Shown one piece after another: positions 43,740 through 52,721 of a stretch of DNA of 64,000 nucleotides; position 1 is the first letter of the stretch, and every line of letters begins with the position of its first letter. The notes beneath the pieces are model-generated. The model ran no database searches. It saw only the letters and a program-made list of their open reading frames with translations, and was not told where the DNA came from. This stretch comes from Solwaraspora sp. WMMD1047 (GTDB lineage: Bacteria > Actinomycetota > Actinomycetes > Mycobacteriales > Micromonosporaceae), in assembly GCF_029626155.1 (NCBI RefSeq), contig NZ_JARUBL010000001.1, positions 6,786,501 through 6,850,500 of the forward strand, written 5' to 3'. Position numbers and translations under genes: made by a program.

Positions 43740-45700
43740 CGGTTCCGTTCCTCCGCAGGACCGGGGGTCGCCCACCCGGCGATGGCGCCGACGGCCAGGA
43801 TGACGAAGAGGTAGCCGGCCAGGGCGGCGGTGCCCGCGGCGGCCCAGCCGGCCACCACCGGCACCGCCAGGAGCAGGACCCGGCCGTCCCAGCCCAGCCC
43901 GGCCGCGGCGAGCAGCGGCGCCCGCTCCCGCTTCTCCAACCTAGCCGTGAGGTCGTAGTGGCGCAGGGCCAGCACGAACAGCAGGGCGAAGGTTACCGGC
44001 CCCGGCACCCCGGCGGCCACGTCGATGGCGATCACGAACAGGTACTCGGCCGCCCGCAACGCGGCCGGGACCAGCCAGTCCAGCGCGCCGGTGTGCCCGA
44101 CGGCGGACGGCAGCGCGGCCAGCAGCATCACCAGCACCGTGGCCACCACCCACCCGCGCAGCCCCGCCACGCCGGCCAGCGCCGCCAGCAGCAGCGTCCC
44201 GGCGGCGGCGGTGGCGAGCAGCGCGAACGGCAGCGGGCCGGGCCGGCCGGGCAGCCGTCGGGTGGCGGCGCCGATCCAGCGGGCCAGCGGGCCGTCGTCG
44301 CGGTGCAGGGCGGTGTCCACGCCGGGCAGCACCGCGACCCGCATCGAGCGCGCCCGCAGGGTCCGCAACAGCAACGTGTACGCGGCCGCGAGCCCGCCCC
44401 AGACCAGCACCGAGACCAGGCTCACCAGCGGGTTGAACAGGGCGACCGTGATGGCGATGAGCGCCCACCGCTCGCCGATCGGGAAGACGATCGTGCGCTT
44501 GAGCCAGTAGACGAGCGACCCGGGCCGGGCCAGCGCCTGGCTGGAGACCCGGCCGAGTCGGTCACCCACCCCGCCGCCGGCTGAGCCGCCGGGGCCGGCG
44601 GTTCCGCCGGGAGCGGCCGGGCGGCGGGCGGCCTCGTCGTGCAGGGCGCCGTACCAGGTGTCGGTCATGTGCCGGGCGGTCTGCAGCACCATCGCCGCGA
44701 TCGCCAGCGTCCAGCCGTTGCCCAGGTCGGCGCGGTCCACGCCGACCGCCAGGCCGGCGTAGACGAGGTACTCCTTGGCCCGGTCGGCCATGGTGTCCAG
44801 CCAGCCGCCCCACGGGCTGAACTGCCGGGTGTAGCGGGCCAGTTGCCCGTCGACGCAGTCCAGCACGAAGCCGAGGTAGAGCAGGACCGCGCCGGTCACC
44901 AGCGCCGGCCGGCCGCCGACGCCGAAGAGCACGGCGGCCGCGATCGCCATCAGCACCGAGATGGCGGTCACCCCGGTCGGGGTGAGGCCGAGCCGGGCCG
45001 CCAGTCGGGTGACCCGGGGCGACCAGGTGCTGACGAAGTAGGTGGTGAAGAAGTCGTCCCGTTCCTTGACCGCCAGCCGCAGCTCGGCGGCGTCGGAGTC
45101 GACCGCGGCGATCTCGGCCAGCGCGGCGGACGCCTCGGCGCGGTCGGTGGGGCGGTGCGCCACGAGCAGTCGTACCCGCTGGGTGAAGATCGTGGTGTCA
45201 CCCCGGGTGAGCTCGGCGACCAGCCGATCCGGCCCGAACAGCCCGGCCCGCCTGCCTTCGGCGGCGTGGGCGGCGTGGGCGGCGGCGGCGAGGGCCGGGA
45301 GGTCGGCCGGCGGCACCCGCAGCGCGCCGCCGAAGGTCAGCGGGGCGGTCCCCGGGTCGACCTCGGGGCCGGCGCCGGTCAGCTGGCCGCGCTCCTCGGC
45401 GACGGCGGCCTGACCCGGCCCCGGTGGGTCGGCGAGCACCAACGCGACGGAGCCGGGCAGCGGGTTGGTGGCCAGGTGGCGCAGCACGGCGGGATGGGCC
45501 AGCAGGTCGGGGGCGCAGACCAGCAGCGGTTCGGCGGCCCGCTCGGCGATGCCGGCCAGCTCCGTCAGGTCACCGGCCACCAGCACCTGCCCGGCGCCGG
45601 CCAGCCGGAGCTGTTCGTCGAGCCGGCCCGGTGGGAGATCAGCGGTGGCGGGGACGGGCGGGGACGAGGGGTCGGGGGCGAGCAGGACGGCAAGCGTCAC
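43736..45700 (-). CDS. CDP-alcohol phosphatidyltransferase with N-terminal nucleotidyltransferase-like and C-terminal membrane domains
   Basis: 654 residues. The N-terminal 190 residues look like a degenerate sugar-nucleotidyltransferase. The middle (about 215-420) is a CDP-alcohol phosphatidyltransferase with the DCVDGQLARYTRQFSPWGGW LDTMADRAKEY signature (DG..AR, G...D...D). The C-terminal part has about six further helices as in DUF5941 proteins. It may make a phospho-alcohol lipid acceptor or transfer phospho-alcohol units to the surface polymer. GTG start overlapping the ABC ATPase stop. Confidence 0.86.
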   Translation of the reverse strand: MTLAVLLAPDPSSPPVPATADLPPGRLDEQLRLAGAGQVLVAGDLTELAGIAERAAEPLLVCAPDLLAHPAVLRHLATNPLPGSVALVLADPPGPGQAAVAEERGQLTGAGPEVDPGTAPLTFGGALRVPPADLPALAAAAHAAHAAEGRRAGLFGPDRLVAELTRGDTTIFTQRVRLLVAHRPTDRAEASAALAEIAAVDSDAAELRLAVKERDDFFTTYFVSTWSPRVTRLAARLGLTPTGVTAISVLMAIAAAVLFGVGGRPALVTGAVLLYLGFVLDCVDGQLARYTRQFSPWGGWLDTMADRAKEYLVYAGLAVGVDRADLGNGWTLAIAAMVLQTARHMTDTWYGALHDEAARRPAAPGGTAGPGGSAGGGVGDRLGRVSSQALARPGSLVYWLKRTIVFPIGERWALIAITVALFNPLVSLVSVLVWGGLAAAYTLLLRTLRARSMRVAVLPGVDTALHRDDGPLARWIGAATRRLPGRPGPLPFALLATAAAGTLLLAALAGVAGLRGWVVATVLVMLLAALPSAVGHTGALDWLVPAALRAAEYLFVIAIDVAAGVPGPVTFALLFVLALRHYDLTARLEKRERAPLLAAAGLGWDGRVLLLAVPVVAGWAAAGTAALAGYLFVILAVGAIAGWATPGPAEERNR

Positions 45701-46443
45701 GTACGCACCACGTTGTTGTAACCGTCAAGTGCCTCCCGCACCGTCCCGTCGACCCGCAGCTGGCCGGCGTCGAAGTAGAGACCGCGGGTGCAGAACCGGG
45801 TGAGGTCGTTCTCGTTGTGCGAGACCAGGACCAGGGTGCGGCCCTCGGCGAGCATCCGCTCGATGGTCGCGTAGCACTTCTTGCGGAACTCGGCGTCGCC
45901 GACCGCCATCACCTCGTCCATCAGCAGGATCGGGTGCGGCAGCTGGGAGATCACCGAGAAGCCGAGCCGGACCTTCATGCCGGACGAGTAGTGCCGCACC
46001 GGCGTGTCGATGGCGTCGCGCACCTGCGGCCCGGCGAAGTCGACGATCTCGTCGAAGGTCCGCTTCAGGAACGCCGCACTCAACCCGTGCAGCGATCCGA
46101 CCAGGTGCACGTTCTCCCGACCGGTCAGGTCGTTGGAGAAGCCGGCCGACAGTTCGAGCAGCGGGGCCACCGCCCCGCGTACCCTGATGCCGCCCTCGTC
46201 GGGGATCAGCACCCCGGCGATCAGCCGCAGCAGGGTGCTCTTGCCGGTGCCGTTCTTGCCGATGACCCCGACCGCCTCGCCGGACTCGATCTGGAACGAG
46301 ACGTGCCGCAGCGGCCAGAAGTCGGAGGCGCGGGGCTGCCGGCCGCCGCGGTGGATGAACATCTCCCGGAGCCGGAGCTGCCGGCGACGGTTCCGGACGA
46401 ACCGGATACCGAGGTTGTCCGCCTCGATGATGTGATCGCCCAC
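45697..46443 (-). CDS. polysaccharide/teichoic acid ABC exporter ATPase (TagH/Wzt-like)
   Basis: 248 residues. Walker A GVIGKNGTGKSTLLRLIAG, the TagH/Wzt-specific ELSAGFSNDLTGRENVHLVG, signature HYSSGMKVRLGFSV and Walker B ILLMDEVMAVGD. There is no C-terminal carbohydrate-binding domain, so export is not tied to a terminal glycan cap. It powers the permease encoded just upstream; start and stop share one base at 46443. The polymer is probably the one made by the downstream genes. Confidence 0.93.
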   Translation of the reverse strand: MGDHIIEADNLGIRFVRNRRRQLRLREMFIHRGGRQPRASDFWPLRHVSFQIESGEAVGVIGKNGTGKSTLLRLIAGVLIPDEGGIRVRGAVAPLLELSAGFSNDLTGRENVHLVGSLHGLSAAFLKRTFDEIVDFAGPQVRDAIDTPVRHYSSGMKVRLGFSVISQLPHPILLMDEVMAVGDAEFRKKCYATIERMLAEGRTLVLVSHNENDLTRFCTRGLYFDAGQLRVDGTVREALDGYNNVVRT

Positions 46444-47270
46444 TACAGCTCCTTCAGGACAGCGGGTTCCAGGCGGCGGAAGACCCACCAGCCGCCGAGG
46501 AACGTCACGAGGCTGATCGAGACCGAGATGATCAACAGCCGGGCGTCCGGGAACTCGTCCGGGTACCAGGCGGCGTGGTGGAGCTGGAAGATGCCGACCA
46601 GCGGGTTGAACTCGTACGCGATCTTCACCCACTCGGGCATGCCGGAGTTCCGGACCAGGCTCAGCGGGTAGATGATCGGCGTGGCGTAGAAGAGCACCCG
46701 GGTGACCAGGCGCATGGTCCGCTCCACGTCGCGCAGCAGCACGTTGAGCGAGGAGAGCAGCAGCGCGGCGCCGATCAGCAGCATCGCCTGCACCAGGATC
46801 GCCAGCGGCAGAGCCAGCAGGTTGATCCCGAACTCGATCCGGCCGGCCACCGCGTAGACGATCGCGAGCCCGGCCAGGATCGGCAGGCCGGCCACCCACT
46901 CGGCGAACCGGCCGGTCACCCGGCCGATCGGGAACACCTCGCGGGGCATCTTCATCGTGGTGATCAACCGGGCCTGGCCGGTGAGCGCGTTCGTCGCCTC
47001 GCTGATCGCCGAGTTGGTCCACATCCAGGCGAAGATGCCGGTGATCAGGAAGAGCGGGTACGACTCGGACGCGTCCCCGAGGTGACGGTCGGTAGCCGAC
47101 TTGTAGAGCAGCCCGAAGACGAAGAAGTAGATCGCGCCCATGCCGAGCGGCTCGATCAGCGACCAGAAGTAGCCCAGCACCGACTGCTGGTACTTGACCG
47201 CCAAGTCGCGCTTGACCAGCAGGCGCAGCGAACCGCGGTGCGACCAGATCGCCGCGACGCCAGATGTCAC
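46443..47270 (-). CDS. polysaccharide/teichoic acid ABC exporter permease (TagG/Wzm-like)
   Basis: 275 residues with six membrane helices of the ABC-2 type. The N-terminal LVKRDLAVKYQQSVLGYFWSLIEPL is the hallmark of Wzm/TagG permeases, and RVLFYATPIIYPLSLV is the conserved fifth-helix region. It should pass a lipid-linked surface polymer across the membrane. First gene of the five-gene operon; GTG start at 47268-47270. A possible -10 TAACCT lies far upstream near 47396. Confidence 0.93.
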   Translation of the reverse strand: MTSGVAAIWSHRGSLRLLVKRDLAVKYQQSVLGYFWSLIEPLGMGAIYFFVFGLLYKSATDRHLGDASESYPLFLITGIFAWMWTNSAISEATNALTGQARLITTMKMPREVFPIGRVTGRFAEWVAGLPILAGLAIVYAVAGRIEFGINLLALPLAILVQAMLLIGAALLLSSLNVLLRDVERTMRLVTRVLFYATPIIYPLSLVRNSGMPEWVKIAYEFNPLVGIFQLHHAAWYPDEFPDARLLIISVSISLVTFLGGWWVFRRLEPAVLKEL

Positions 47271-47696
47271 AACCGCCTCCAGCTCAGGAAAGGGTCACGC
47301 CACCGGCACAGCGACGGCCCGCGTCGCGTACGCCGCCGCCCGAACCGGGAAGCCTGCTGGCGGCGGAATCGCCGGAGCGGGCCGCTGACGCGCCATAGGT
47401 TAGCAGTCGGTAAATGGGCGCGGTAAGCGCCCGACCCGGCTGCGGTCGACCCCGCCGACACCGTCCCACCCCCTGCCGCTGACCTCGCCGCGCCGGAGTT
47501 TCCGGCCTCCTCCAGCATCCTCCCCGGCCGGTCGGGCGGGTACCGCGACCCCGATCGGTCGGCAGGCATTCACGCCGGCCCGCCCGGGTAAGTACCTACG
47601 GGTACCCGGCGTCCGGATCCGCCCCGAGACCGAGGGCGGGCGGCCGCACCGCCCGTAGCGTGGAATGCACCGCCAGAGGCTAAGGAGCCGAACGAC
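47271..47696. other. 426-base intergenic region between the exporter permease and pspC genes
   Basis: No supported gene. It holds a short inverted repeat GGGCGC-N5-GCGCCC at 47416-47432 and the divergent promoters of the exporter operon and the PspC gene. Open frames here have no start signals and are composition artefacts. Confidence 0.5.
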
Positions 47697-47903
47697 ATGA
47701 AACAGAAGCTGGTACGCCCCCGCGACAACCGCATGATCGCCGGTGTCTGCGCCGGCCTGGCCCGCCGGTTCGGCATGTCCGCCGGACTGGTCCGGCTGCT
47801 CTTCATCCTCTCGCTGCTGCTGCCCGGCACCCAGGTGATCGTCTACCTGGCGCTCTGGATCATCATGCCGAACGAGGACCGCTACCTGGCCAGCGCCCAC
47901 TGA
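47697..47903 (+). CDS. PspC domain membrane protein
   Basis: 68 residues, the PspC domain alone: KLVRPRDNRMIAGVCAGLARRFGM, then a single membrane helix LVRLLFILSLLLPGTQVIVYLALWIIMP. In larger proteins this domain takes part in envelope stress signalling; here it stands alone. TAAGGAG lies 9 bases before the ATG. A GC hairpin follows. Confidence 0.93.
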   Translation: MKQKLVRPRDNRMIAGVCAGLARRFGMSAGLVRLLFILSLLLPGTQVIVYLALWIIMPNEDRYLASAH

Positions 47904-47942
47904 CCGGAAGGAACCCGGCCGGCGGGACCGGCCGGTTGGCCA

Positions 47943-47968
47943 CGGCCGGCGGCTCGTGCCGCCGGCCG
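47943..47968. terminator. hairpin terminator between convergent genes
   Basis: CGGCCGGCGGC-TCGT-GCCGCCGGCCG gives an 11-bp perfect stem with a TCGT loop, 40 bases after the PspC stop and before the end of the convergent arabinosyltransferase gene. Confidence 0.7.
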
Positions 47969-48057
47969 CCGCCGTTTCGGGCGTCGGCCCGGGGCACCCG
48001 CTGACCCGCCCGGCCCGAATACACCGCTGAGCCGCCCGGCCGGGGCTGCCGCTGGCG

Positions 48058-50088
48058 CTACGGCTGGCGGCGGACCGCCACCACGATGCCGCCGGGCAGC
48101 CCGGAGTGCACGGCCCAGTGCTCGGCGGCGAACTGCGCCGGGTTGAACCGCTGGTCGCGCCAGCGCCAGCCGTCCTCGGCCGCGCGCAGCACGAAGACGT
48201 CGATCGGCCCGAACCGGGTGCCGGCCGACTCGGCGGCGAACCGGTCCGGGTCGGCGACGGCGGCGAGCGACCGTACCTGGGCGTACCGCTCGTCCCACCG
48301 CGACAGCGTGCTGCCGGCGGTCCGGTCGTTGTCGAGGTAGCCGGGCCAGGGCAGATAGGCGAAGAGCCGGTCGTCGACGGCGAGCGTCACCGGCCGGGGG
48401 TCGGGGCCGAGCTCCCCCTCGACCGCCTGCCCCACCGGTTCGGCCGGAAACCACCCGCGCCGGCCCTGGGCCGGGGCGTACCGCGGGTATCCACCGTCGG
48501 GCAGCGGCTCGGTGTGCGCGGCGACCGCGTACCGGTTGCCGTGTTCGGGCAGCCAGGTGACCGCGAAGGTGTCCGCCGCCCAGGCGAGCGCCAGGGCCAG
48601 GGTGGCGGCGCCGGCCAGCGGGGGCGCCCCGAGCCGGAGCCGGCGTACGACGGCCGGGGCGAGGTGGGCCAGCACCAGGACTCCGGCGATGGTGAGCGCC
48701 ACCTCGTAGAGCCGGGCGGTGTAGTGCAGGAAGCCGGTGTGGCCGGTCGCCAGGTAGCGGACCATGGCGGCCAGCCGGTAGGCGTAGGTACCGGCCACGA
48801 TCAGCAGGAGCGGCCCGGCCCACCAGACCGACCGCCCGGCGGCCGGGACCGACCGCCCGGATGTCGGGCGGACCAGCCAGGCCAGGCCGACCAGGCCGGC
48901 GAGCTGCAGCACGGCCAGCGGCGACCCGCCCAGGAACGGGAACCAGCCCTCGTTGATCGAGGCGGAGACGTACCGGTCGGAGACCTGCTCGCCGCCGATC
49001 GTCACCACCGCCCAGAGGTACGGCAGCACGTACCAGCTGGCGACCGCCAGGGCGACCCCGCCGGTCAGGGCCAGCCGGCGCAGGTACGCCCACCGGTCCG
49101 GCTCGCGCCGCCAGGTGATCACCGCCAGGACGAGCACCCCCGGCGCGGCGTAGACCAGCCAGGCCGGATAGGTGAGTGCGATCAGGCCGCCGACCAGCCC
49201 GGCCACCGGCCACGACAGCCGGGGCCGGGTCGGCCGCCCGAAGACCTCAAGCACCCAGGGTACGAAGATCGCCAGCGTCAGCACCTCGTACGCCTTGCGC
49301 GGGTCGCTCCAGGTGACAAGCGCCAGCCCGGAGACGAGCAGCGCCAGCCAGGCCGGCACCAGCCGCCGCCAGAGCAGGAAGCCGGCGAGCAGCGCGGCCG
49401 ACATGAACAGCACCTCGAAGTCGGCCAGCAGCCGCCAGGCCGGCTGGTCGAGCAGCACCGCGGCCCGGCCCACCAGCCAGGTGTACAGCGGCGGGTACTC
49501 GGCCGGCAGCTCCGGCAGCAGGGTGTCGGAGCTGGCCAGCGTCGTGGTGTAGCGGGTGGCCGACGCGGTGGTGCGGGACATGTCGCCGATCAGCCCGCCG
49601 AACCCGAACGGGGTGCCGGTGAGGGCCAGCCGCAGCGTCAGCGCGACCCAGCCGGCCGCCAGCCCGGCGGTGGCGCCGGCGACCGCCTCGGCGACGGCCG
49701 GGCGGCGGGCCAGGGCGGCTCCGGTCAGCCCGACGCCGGCCACGGCGAAGGCCACCGCCAGCGGCAGCACCGTCGCGCCGGTGGCGAACGGATCCCGGGC
49801 CAGCCGGGTCGGCAGATAGAACGCGACCGGGAGGCTGACCAGCCAGGTCAGCACCGCCACGGTCCCGGCCCCGAACCACCGCGCCCGGCCCGCCGGTGAC
49901 CCGCCCCCGGCCGGGAAGGCACCGGCCCCGGCTACCGCCGTCCCCTCGGCCGGCGCGCCGGCTGACTCAGCCGGGGTGGTGGTCCCGGCCGGCTCAGCCG
50001 GCGCGGTGGGGCCGGTCCGAGTGGCGGCTTCGTTCTGCGGGGTGGATTCGGTCGGCGGGGTGGATTCGGTCGGCGAGGGCCTCGTCAC
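48058..50088 (-). CDS. AftA-like galactan 5-O-arabinofuranosyltransferase (GT-C)
   Basis: 676 residues. After a Pro/Thr/Ala-rich N-terminal tail (about 65 residues, with a duplicated 16-base segment) come about 11-12 membrane helices and a C-terminal periplasmic domain (about 520-676). The loop GDMSRTTASATRYTTTLASS and the LPAEYPPLYTWLVGR motif resemble AftA (GT85), which primes arabinan on cell-wall galactan with decaprenyl-phosphoarabinose. Arabinose-containing walls are known in Micromonosporaceae. The GTG at 50088 may be upstream of the true start, since the tail is low-complexity. Confidence 0.78.
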   Translation of the reverse strand: MTRPSPTESTPPTESTPQNEAATRTGPTAPAEPAGTTTPAESAGAPAEGTAVAGAGAFPAGGGSPAGRARWFGAGTVAVLTWLVSLPVAFYLPTRLARDPFATGATVLPLAVAFAVAGVGLTGAALARRPAVAEAVAGATAGLAAGWVALTLRLALTGTPFGFGGLIGDMSRTTASATRYTTTLASSDTLLPELPAEYPPLYTWLVGRAAVLLDQPAWRLLADFEVLFMSAALLAGFLLWRRLVPAWLALLVSGLALVTWSDPRKAYEVLTLAIFVPWVLEVFGRPTRPRLSWPVAGLVGGLIALTYPAWLVYAAPGVLVLAVITWRREPDRWAYLRRLALTGGVALAVASWYVLPYLWAVVTIGGEQVSDRYVSASINEGWFPFLGGSPLAVLQLAGLVGLAWLVRPTSGRSVPAAGRSVWWAGPLLLIVAGTYAYRLAAMVRYLATGHTGFLHYTARLYEVALTIAGVLVLAHLAPAVVRRLRLGAPPLAGAATLALALAWAADTFAVTWLPEHGNRYAVAAHTEPLPDGGYPRYAPAQGRRGWFPAEPVGQAVEGELGPDPRPVTLAVDDRLFAYLPWPGYLDNDRTAGSTLSRWDERYAQVRSLAAVADPDRFAAESAGTRFGPIDVFVLRAAEDGWRWRDQRFNPAQFAAEHWAVHSGLPGGIVVAVRRQP

Positions 50089-50113
50089 GTGGGGTCAACG
50101 CGGCCGACCCCCG

Positions 50114-50953
50114 TCAGGGTGCGGTGAAGTTGATTGTCACGGTCTCGTAGCCGAGCGAGCGGAGCAGCCCCTCCAGCATCTTGCGGGTGTTCTCCTGGGC
50201 CCGGTCGGCCAGCCCGCTGTCCCGGGCCGCCGCGGTGATCTTCTCCTCCGCGAGCAGGTAGACCTCCTGCTGGCGGTTCGGATCACCGTCGAACACCTCG
50301 CCGAGCCGGTTCAGCAGGCCGCGCTCCTCGGCGAAGACGTAGCTGTTCTCCAGGTCGAGGTTGGTCTCGCCGAGCTGCGGGGCGGGCAGGGTGATCTCCA
50401 CCGTGCGACGGTCCTCGGACTCGACGATCGCGCCCTCGGAGATCGCCCCGAAGTCCACGTACGCGTCGACCGAGCCCGCCCCGACGAAGAGGGTGCGCTG
50501 GTTGACCAGGAAATCCGGCACGTACTTACGGTCCTGCTTCAGGTCCACGACGACCTGGAAGTTGCCCTCGGCGGCGACGTAGCGGCTGAGGTCCTGGATC
50601 GACTTGAGCAACGCCGGCTGGCTGCGGTCGGTGGTCTCCTGGGTGAACGGGTTGCGCCAGCTCGGCAGCAGACTGGTGGTGGCCTGCACACCGAGGATCA
50701 GCACGACCACCAGGCCGATGAGCCCGATCAGCCAGAACAGTCCCCGGCCGCGCCGCTCCGGGGCGGGCTGCCCGGCGCCCGGGTCGGCCGGCTCGTCGGG
50801 GCCGTCATCGTCCGCCGCCGACCACGGGCGGGCCGGCTCCGGGCTGGCCGTTCCCCGCGCGTACTCGGGGAACTCGCTGGTCGGGTGGTTGACGCCTGTT
50901 GTGGGCTGACCGACCTCGCTGGTCGGCTGGCTGACCTCGCCTCGTCCGGACAT
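50114..50953 (-). CDS. DUF4230 domain membrane-anchored protein
   Basis: 279 residues. A disordered N-terminus with repeated PTSE segments (about 1-70), one membrane helix (LFWLIGLIGLVVVLILGVQ), then a DUF4230 domain outside the cell: LKSIQDLSRYVAAEGNFQVVVDLKQDRKYVPDFL and KMLEGLLRSLGYETVTINF. Function unknown. It is 25 bases upstream of the AftA-like gene on the same strand, so the two may be one unit. Confidence 0.85.
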   Translation of the reverse strand: MSGRGEVSQPTSEVGQPTTGVNHPTSEFPEYARGTASPEPARPWSAADDDGPDEPADPGAGQPAPERRGRGLFWLIGLIGLVVVLILGVQATTSLLPSWRNPFTQETTDRSQPALLKSIQDLSRYVAAEGNFQVVVDLKQDRKYVPDFLVNQRTLFVGAGSVDAYVDFGAISEGAIVESEDRRTVEITLPAPQLGETNLDLENSYVFAEERGLLNRLGEVFDGDPNRQQEVYLLAEEKITAAARDSGLADRAQENTRKMLEGLLRSLGYETVTINFTAP

Positions 50954-51097
50954 CCGCCCTCACCGTCCTCACCCGAGATGCGCCTCGGCGGCCCCGGAAT
51001 GGGTCCTTGGGAAAACGGTACGGCTCCGGTGCGACACTCGCGACTCGAACCCGTCACGGCGGGACAACGGCGGGCCGACCGCCGGACCGGTGGCCGG

Positions 51098-52267
51098 TCA
51101 GGCGAACGCGGCGATCCCGGTCAGCCGCTGCCCGATGACCAGTTGGTGGATCTCCGAGGTGCCCTCGTAGGTGAGCACGCTCTCCAGGTTGTTGGCGTGC
51201 CGCATCACCGGGTACTCCCCGCTGATCCCGTTGGCGCCGAGGATGGTCCGGCACTGCCGGGCGATGCCCAGCGCCTCGCGTACGTTGTTGAGCTTGCCGA
51301 TGCTGACCTGCTCCGGGCGCAGCGCCCCGGCGTCGGAGAGCCGGGCCAGATGCAGCGCGAGCAGATAGCCCTTCTGCAGCTCGACCGCCATGTCGGCGAG
51401 CTTGGCCTGGGTGAGCTGGAAGCCGGCGATCGGCCGGCCGAACTGCACCCGCTCGCAGGCGTAGTCCAGGGCCGCGTGCAGGCAGTCCCGGGCCGCCCCG
51501 AGCGCGCCCCAGACGATCCCGTGCCGGGCCTCGGTCAGGCAGCTCAGCGGCGCCTTCAGCCCGGTCGCGGCCGGCAGCTGGGCGTCCGCCGGCAACCGGA
51601 CGGAGTCGAGCACGATCTCGCCGGTGGCGGAGGCCCGCAACGACATCTTGTGCCGGATCTCGCGCGCCGTCACCCCCGGGCTCGTCATGGGTACGACGAA
51701 ACCGCGTACGCCGTCGTCGGTCCGCGCCCAGATCACCGCCAGATCGGCGATCGGGGCATTGGTGATCCACATCTTGGTGCCGGTGAGCACCCAGTCGGTG
51801 CCGTCGCGCCGGGCCCGGGTGGCCATCGAGGCCGGGTCGGAGCCGTGGTCTGGCTCGGTCAGCCCGAAGCAGCCGATCGCCTCGCCGGCCGCCATCGGCG
51901 GCAGCCAGCGCTGCTTCTGCTCCTCGCTGCCGAAGCTCCAGATGGCGTACATGGCCAGTGAGCCCTGCACCGAGACGAGCGAACGGACACCGGAGTCGGC
52001 CGCCTCCAACTCCAGGCAGGCCAGCCCGTAGCTGACCGCGGACGTACCGGCGCAGCCGTAGCCGGTCAGGTGCATGCCGAGCAGGCCCAGCTTGCCGAAC
52101 TGGAGCGCCAGCTCCCGGGCCGGCATCCGCCCCTGCTCGTACCAGTCGGCGACCTGCGGGCGCACCTCGGCGTCCAGCAACCGGCGTACGGCGTCCCGGA
52201 TCTGTCGTTCCTCGTCGGACAGCAGCGCGTCGAGTTCGAGCAGGTCCAACGGGGCGATCCGGTCCAT
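51098..52267 (-). CDS. acyl-CoA dehydrogenase (glutaryl-CoA dehydrogenase-like)
   Basis: 389 residues. FAD-binding CFGLTEPDHGSDPASM and WITNAPIADLAVIWA, and the catalytic Glu in VLTYEGTSEIHQLVIGQ. The sequence is closest in style to glutaryl-CoA dehydrogenases, which oxidise and decarboxylate glutaryl-CoA; substrate is not settled by sequence alone. It begins 4 bases after the stop of the small conserved gene upstream, so the two are probably cotranscribed. Confidence 0.88.
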   Translation of the reverse strand: MDRIAPLDLLELDALLSDEERQIRDAVRRLLDAEVRPQVADWYEQGRMPARELALQFGKLGLLGMHLTGYGCAGTSAVSYGLACLELEAADSGVRSLVSVQGSLAMYAIWSFGSEEQKQRWLPPMAAGEAIGCFGLTEPDHGSDPASMATRARRDGTDWVLTGTKMWITNAPIADLAVIWARTDDGVRGFVVPMTSPGVTAREIRHKMSLRASATGEIVLDSVRLPADAQLPAATGLKAPLSCLTEARHGIVWGALGAARDCLHAALDYACERVQFGRPIAGFQLTQAKLADMAVELQKGYLLALHLARLSDAGALRPEQVSIGKLNNVREALGIARQCRTILGANGISGEYPVMRHANNLESVLTYEGTSEIHQLVIGQRLTGIAAFA

Positions 52268-52271
52268 CGGC

Positions 52272-52577
52272 TCAGCCCACCGGTTCGGGCAGCACCAGCA
52301 CCCGGGCGTGGATCTGGTTGCGCTGCTGCAGCGCGGCCCGCAGCGCCCGGTGCAGCCCGTCCTCCAGGTAGAGCCCGCCGCTCCACTGCACCACGTGTGG
52401 AAACAGGTCGCCGTAGAAGGTCGAGTCCTCGGCCAGCAACTTGTCGAGGGCCAGCTCCCGCTTGGTGGTGATGAGCTGGTCGAGCCGCAACGGCCGGGGT
52501 GGGATCTCTGACCACTGCTTCAACGTGAGCCCGTGCTCCGGGTAGGGACGCCCGTCCCGGACCGCCTTGAAGATCAC
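52272..52577 (-). CDS. conserved actinobacterial small protein
   Basis: 101 residues: MIFKAVRDGRPYPEHGLTLK, then a region with RLDQLITTKRELALDKLLAEDSTFYGDLFPHVVQ and LYLEDGLHRALRAALQQRN. It belongs to a conserved actinobacterial family sometimes annotated as a VapB-type antitoxin; the LEDGLHR segment resembles ParB/sulfiredoxin-like folds. I cannot assign a function. It starts with a GTG and is coupled to the acyl-CoA dehydrogenase. Confidence 0.8.
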   Translation of the reverse strand: MIFKAVRDGRPYPEHGLTLKQWSEIPPRPLRLDQLITTKRELALDKLLAEDSTFYGDLFPHVVQWSGGLYLEDGLHRALRAALQQRNQIHARVLVLPEPVG

Positions 52578-52721
52578 GCGAAAGCTCCCCTCCCCATGGC
52601 CAGCCGACGCGGCACCCCGCCGGGTCCGGTCGGCCCCGACAAGCCGACCCCCGCGCCGTTAACGCGTGCCAGCCTAGCGACCGGTGGCGAGATAGCGGTT
52701 TGTTACCCGATGTCAGTTCCG

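Noticed and set aside
48106-49899. 597-residue plus-strand open frame opposite the AftA-like gene
   Set aside because: Shadow of a real membrane protein on the other strand; no membrane segments or motifs of its own.
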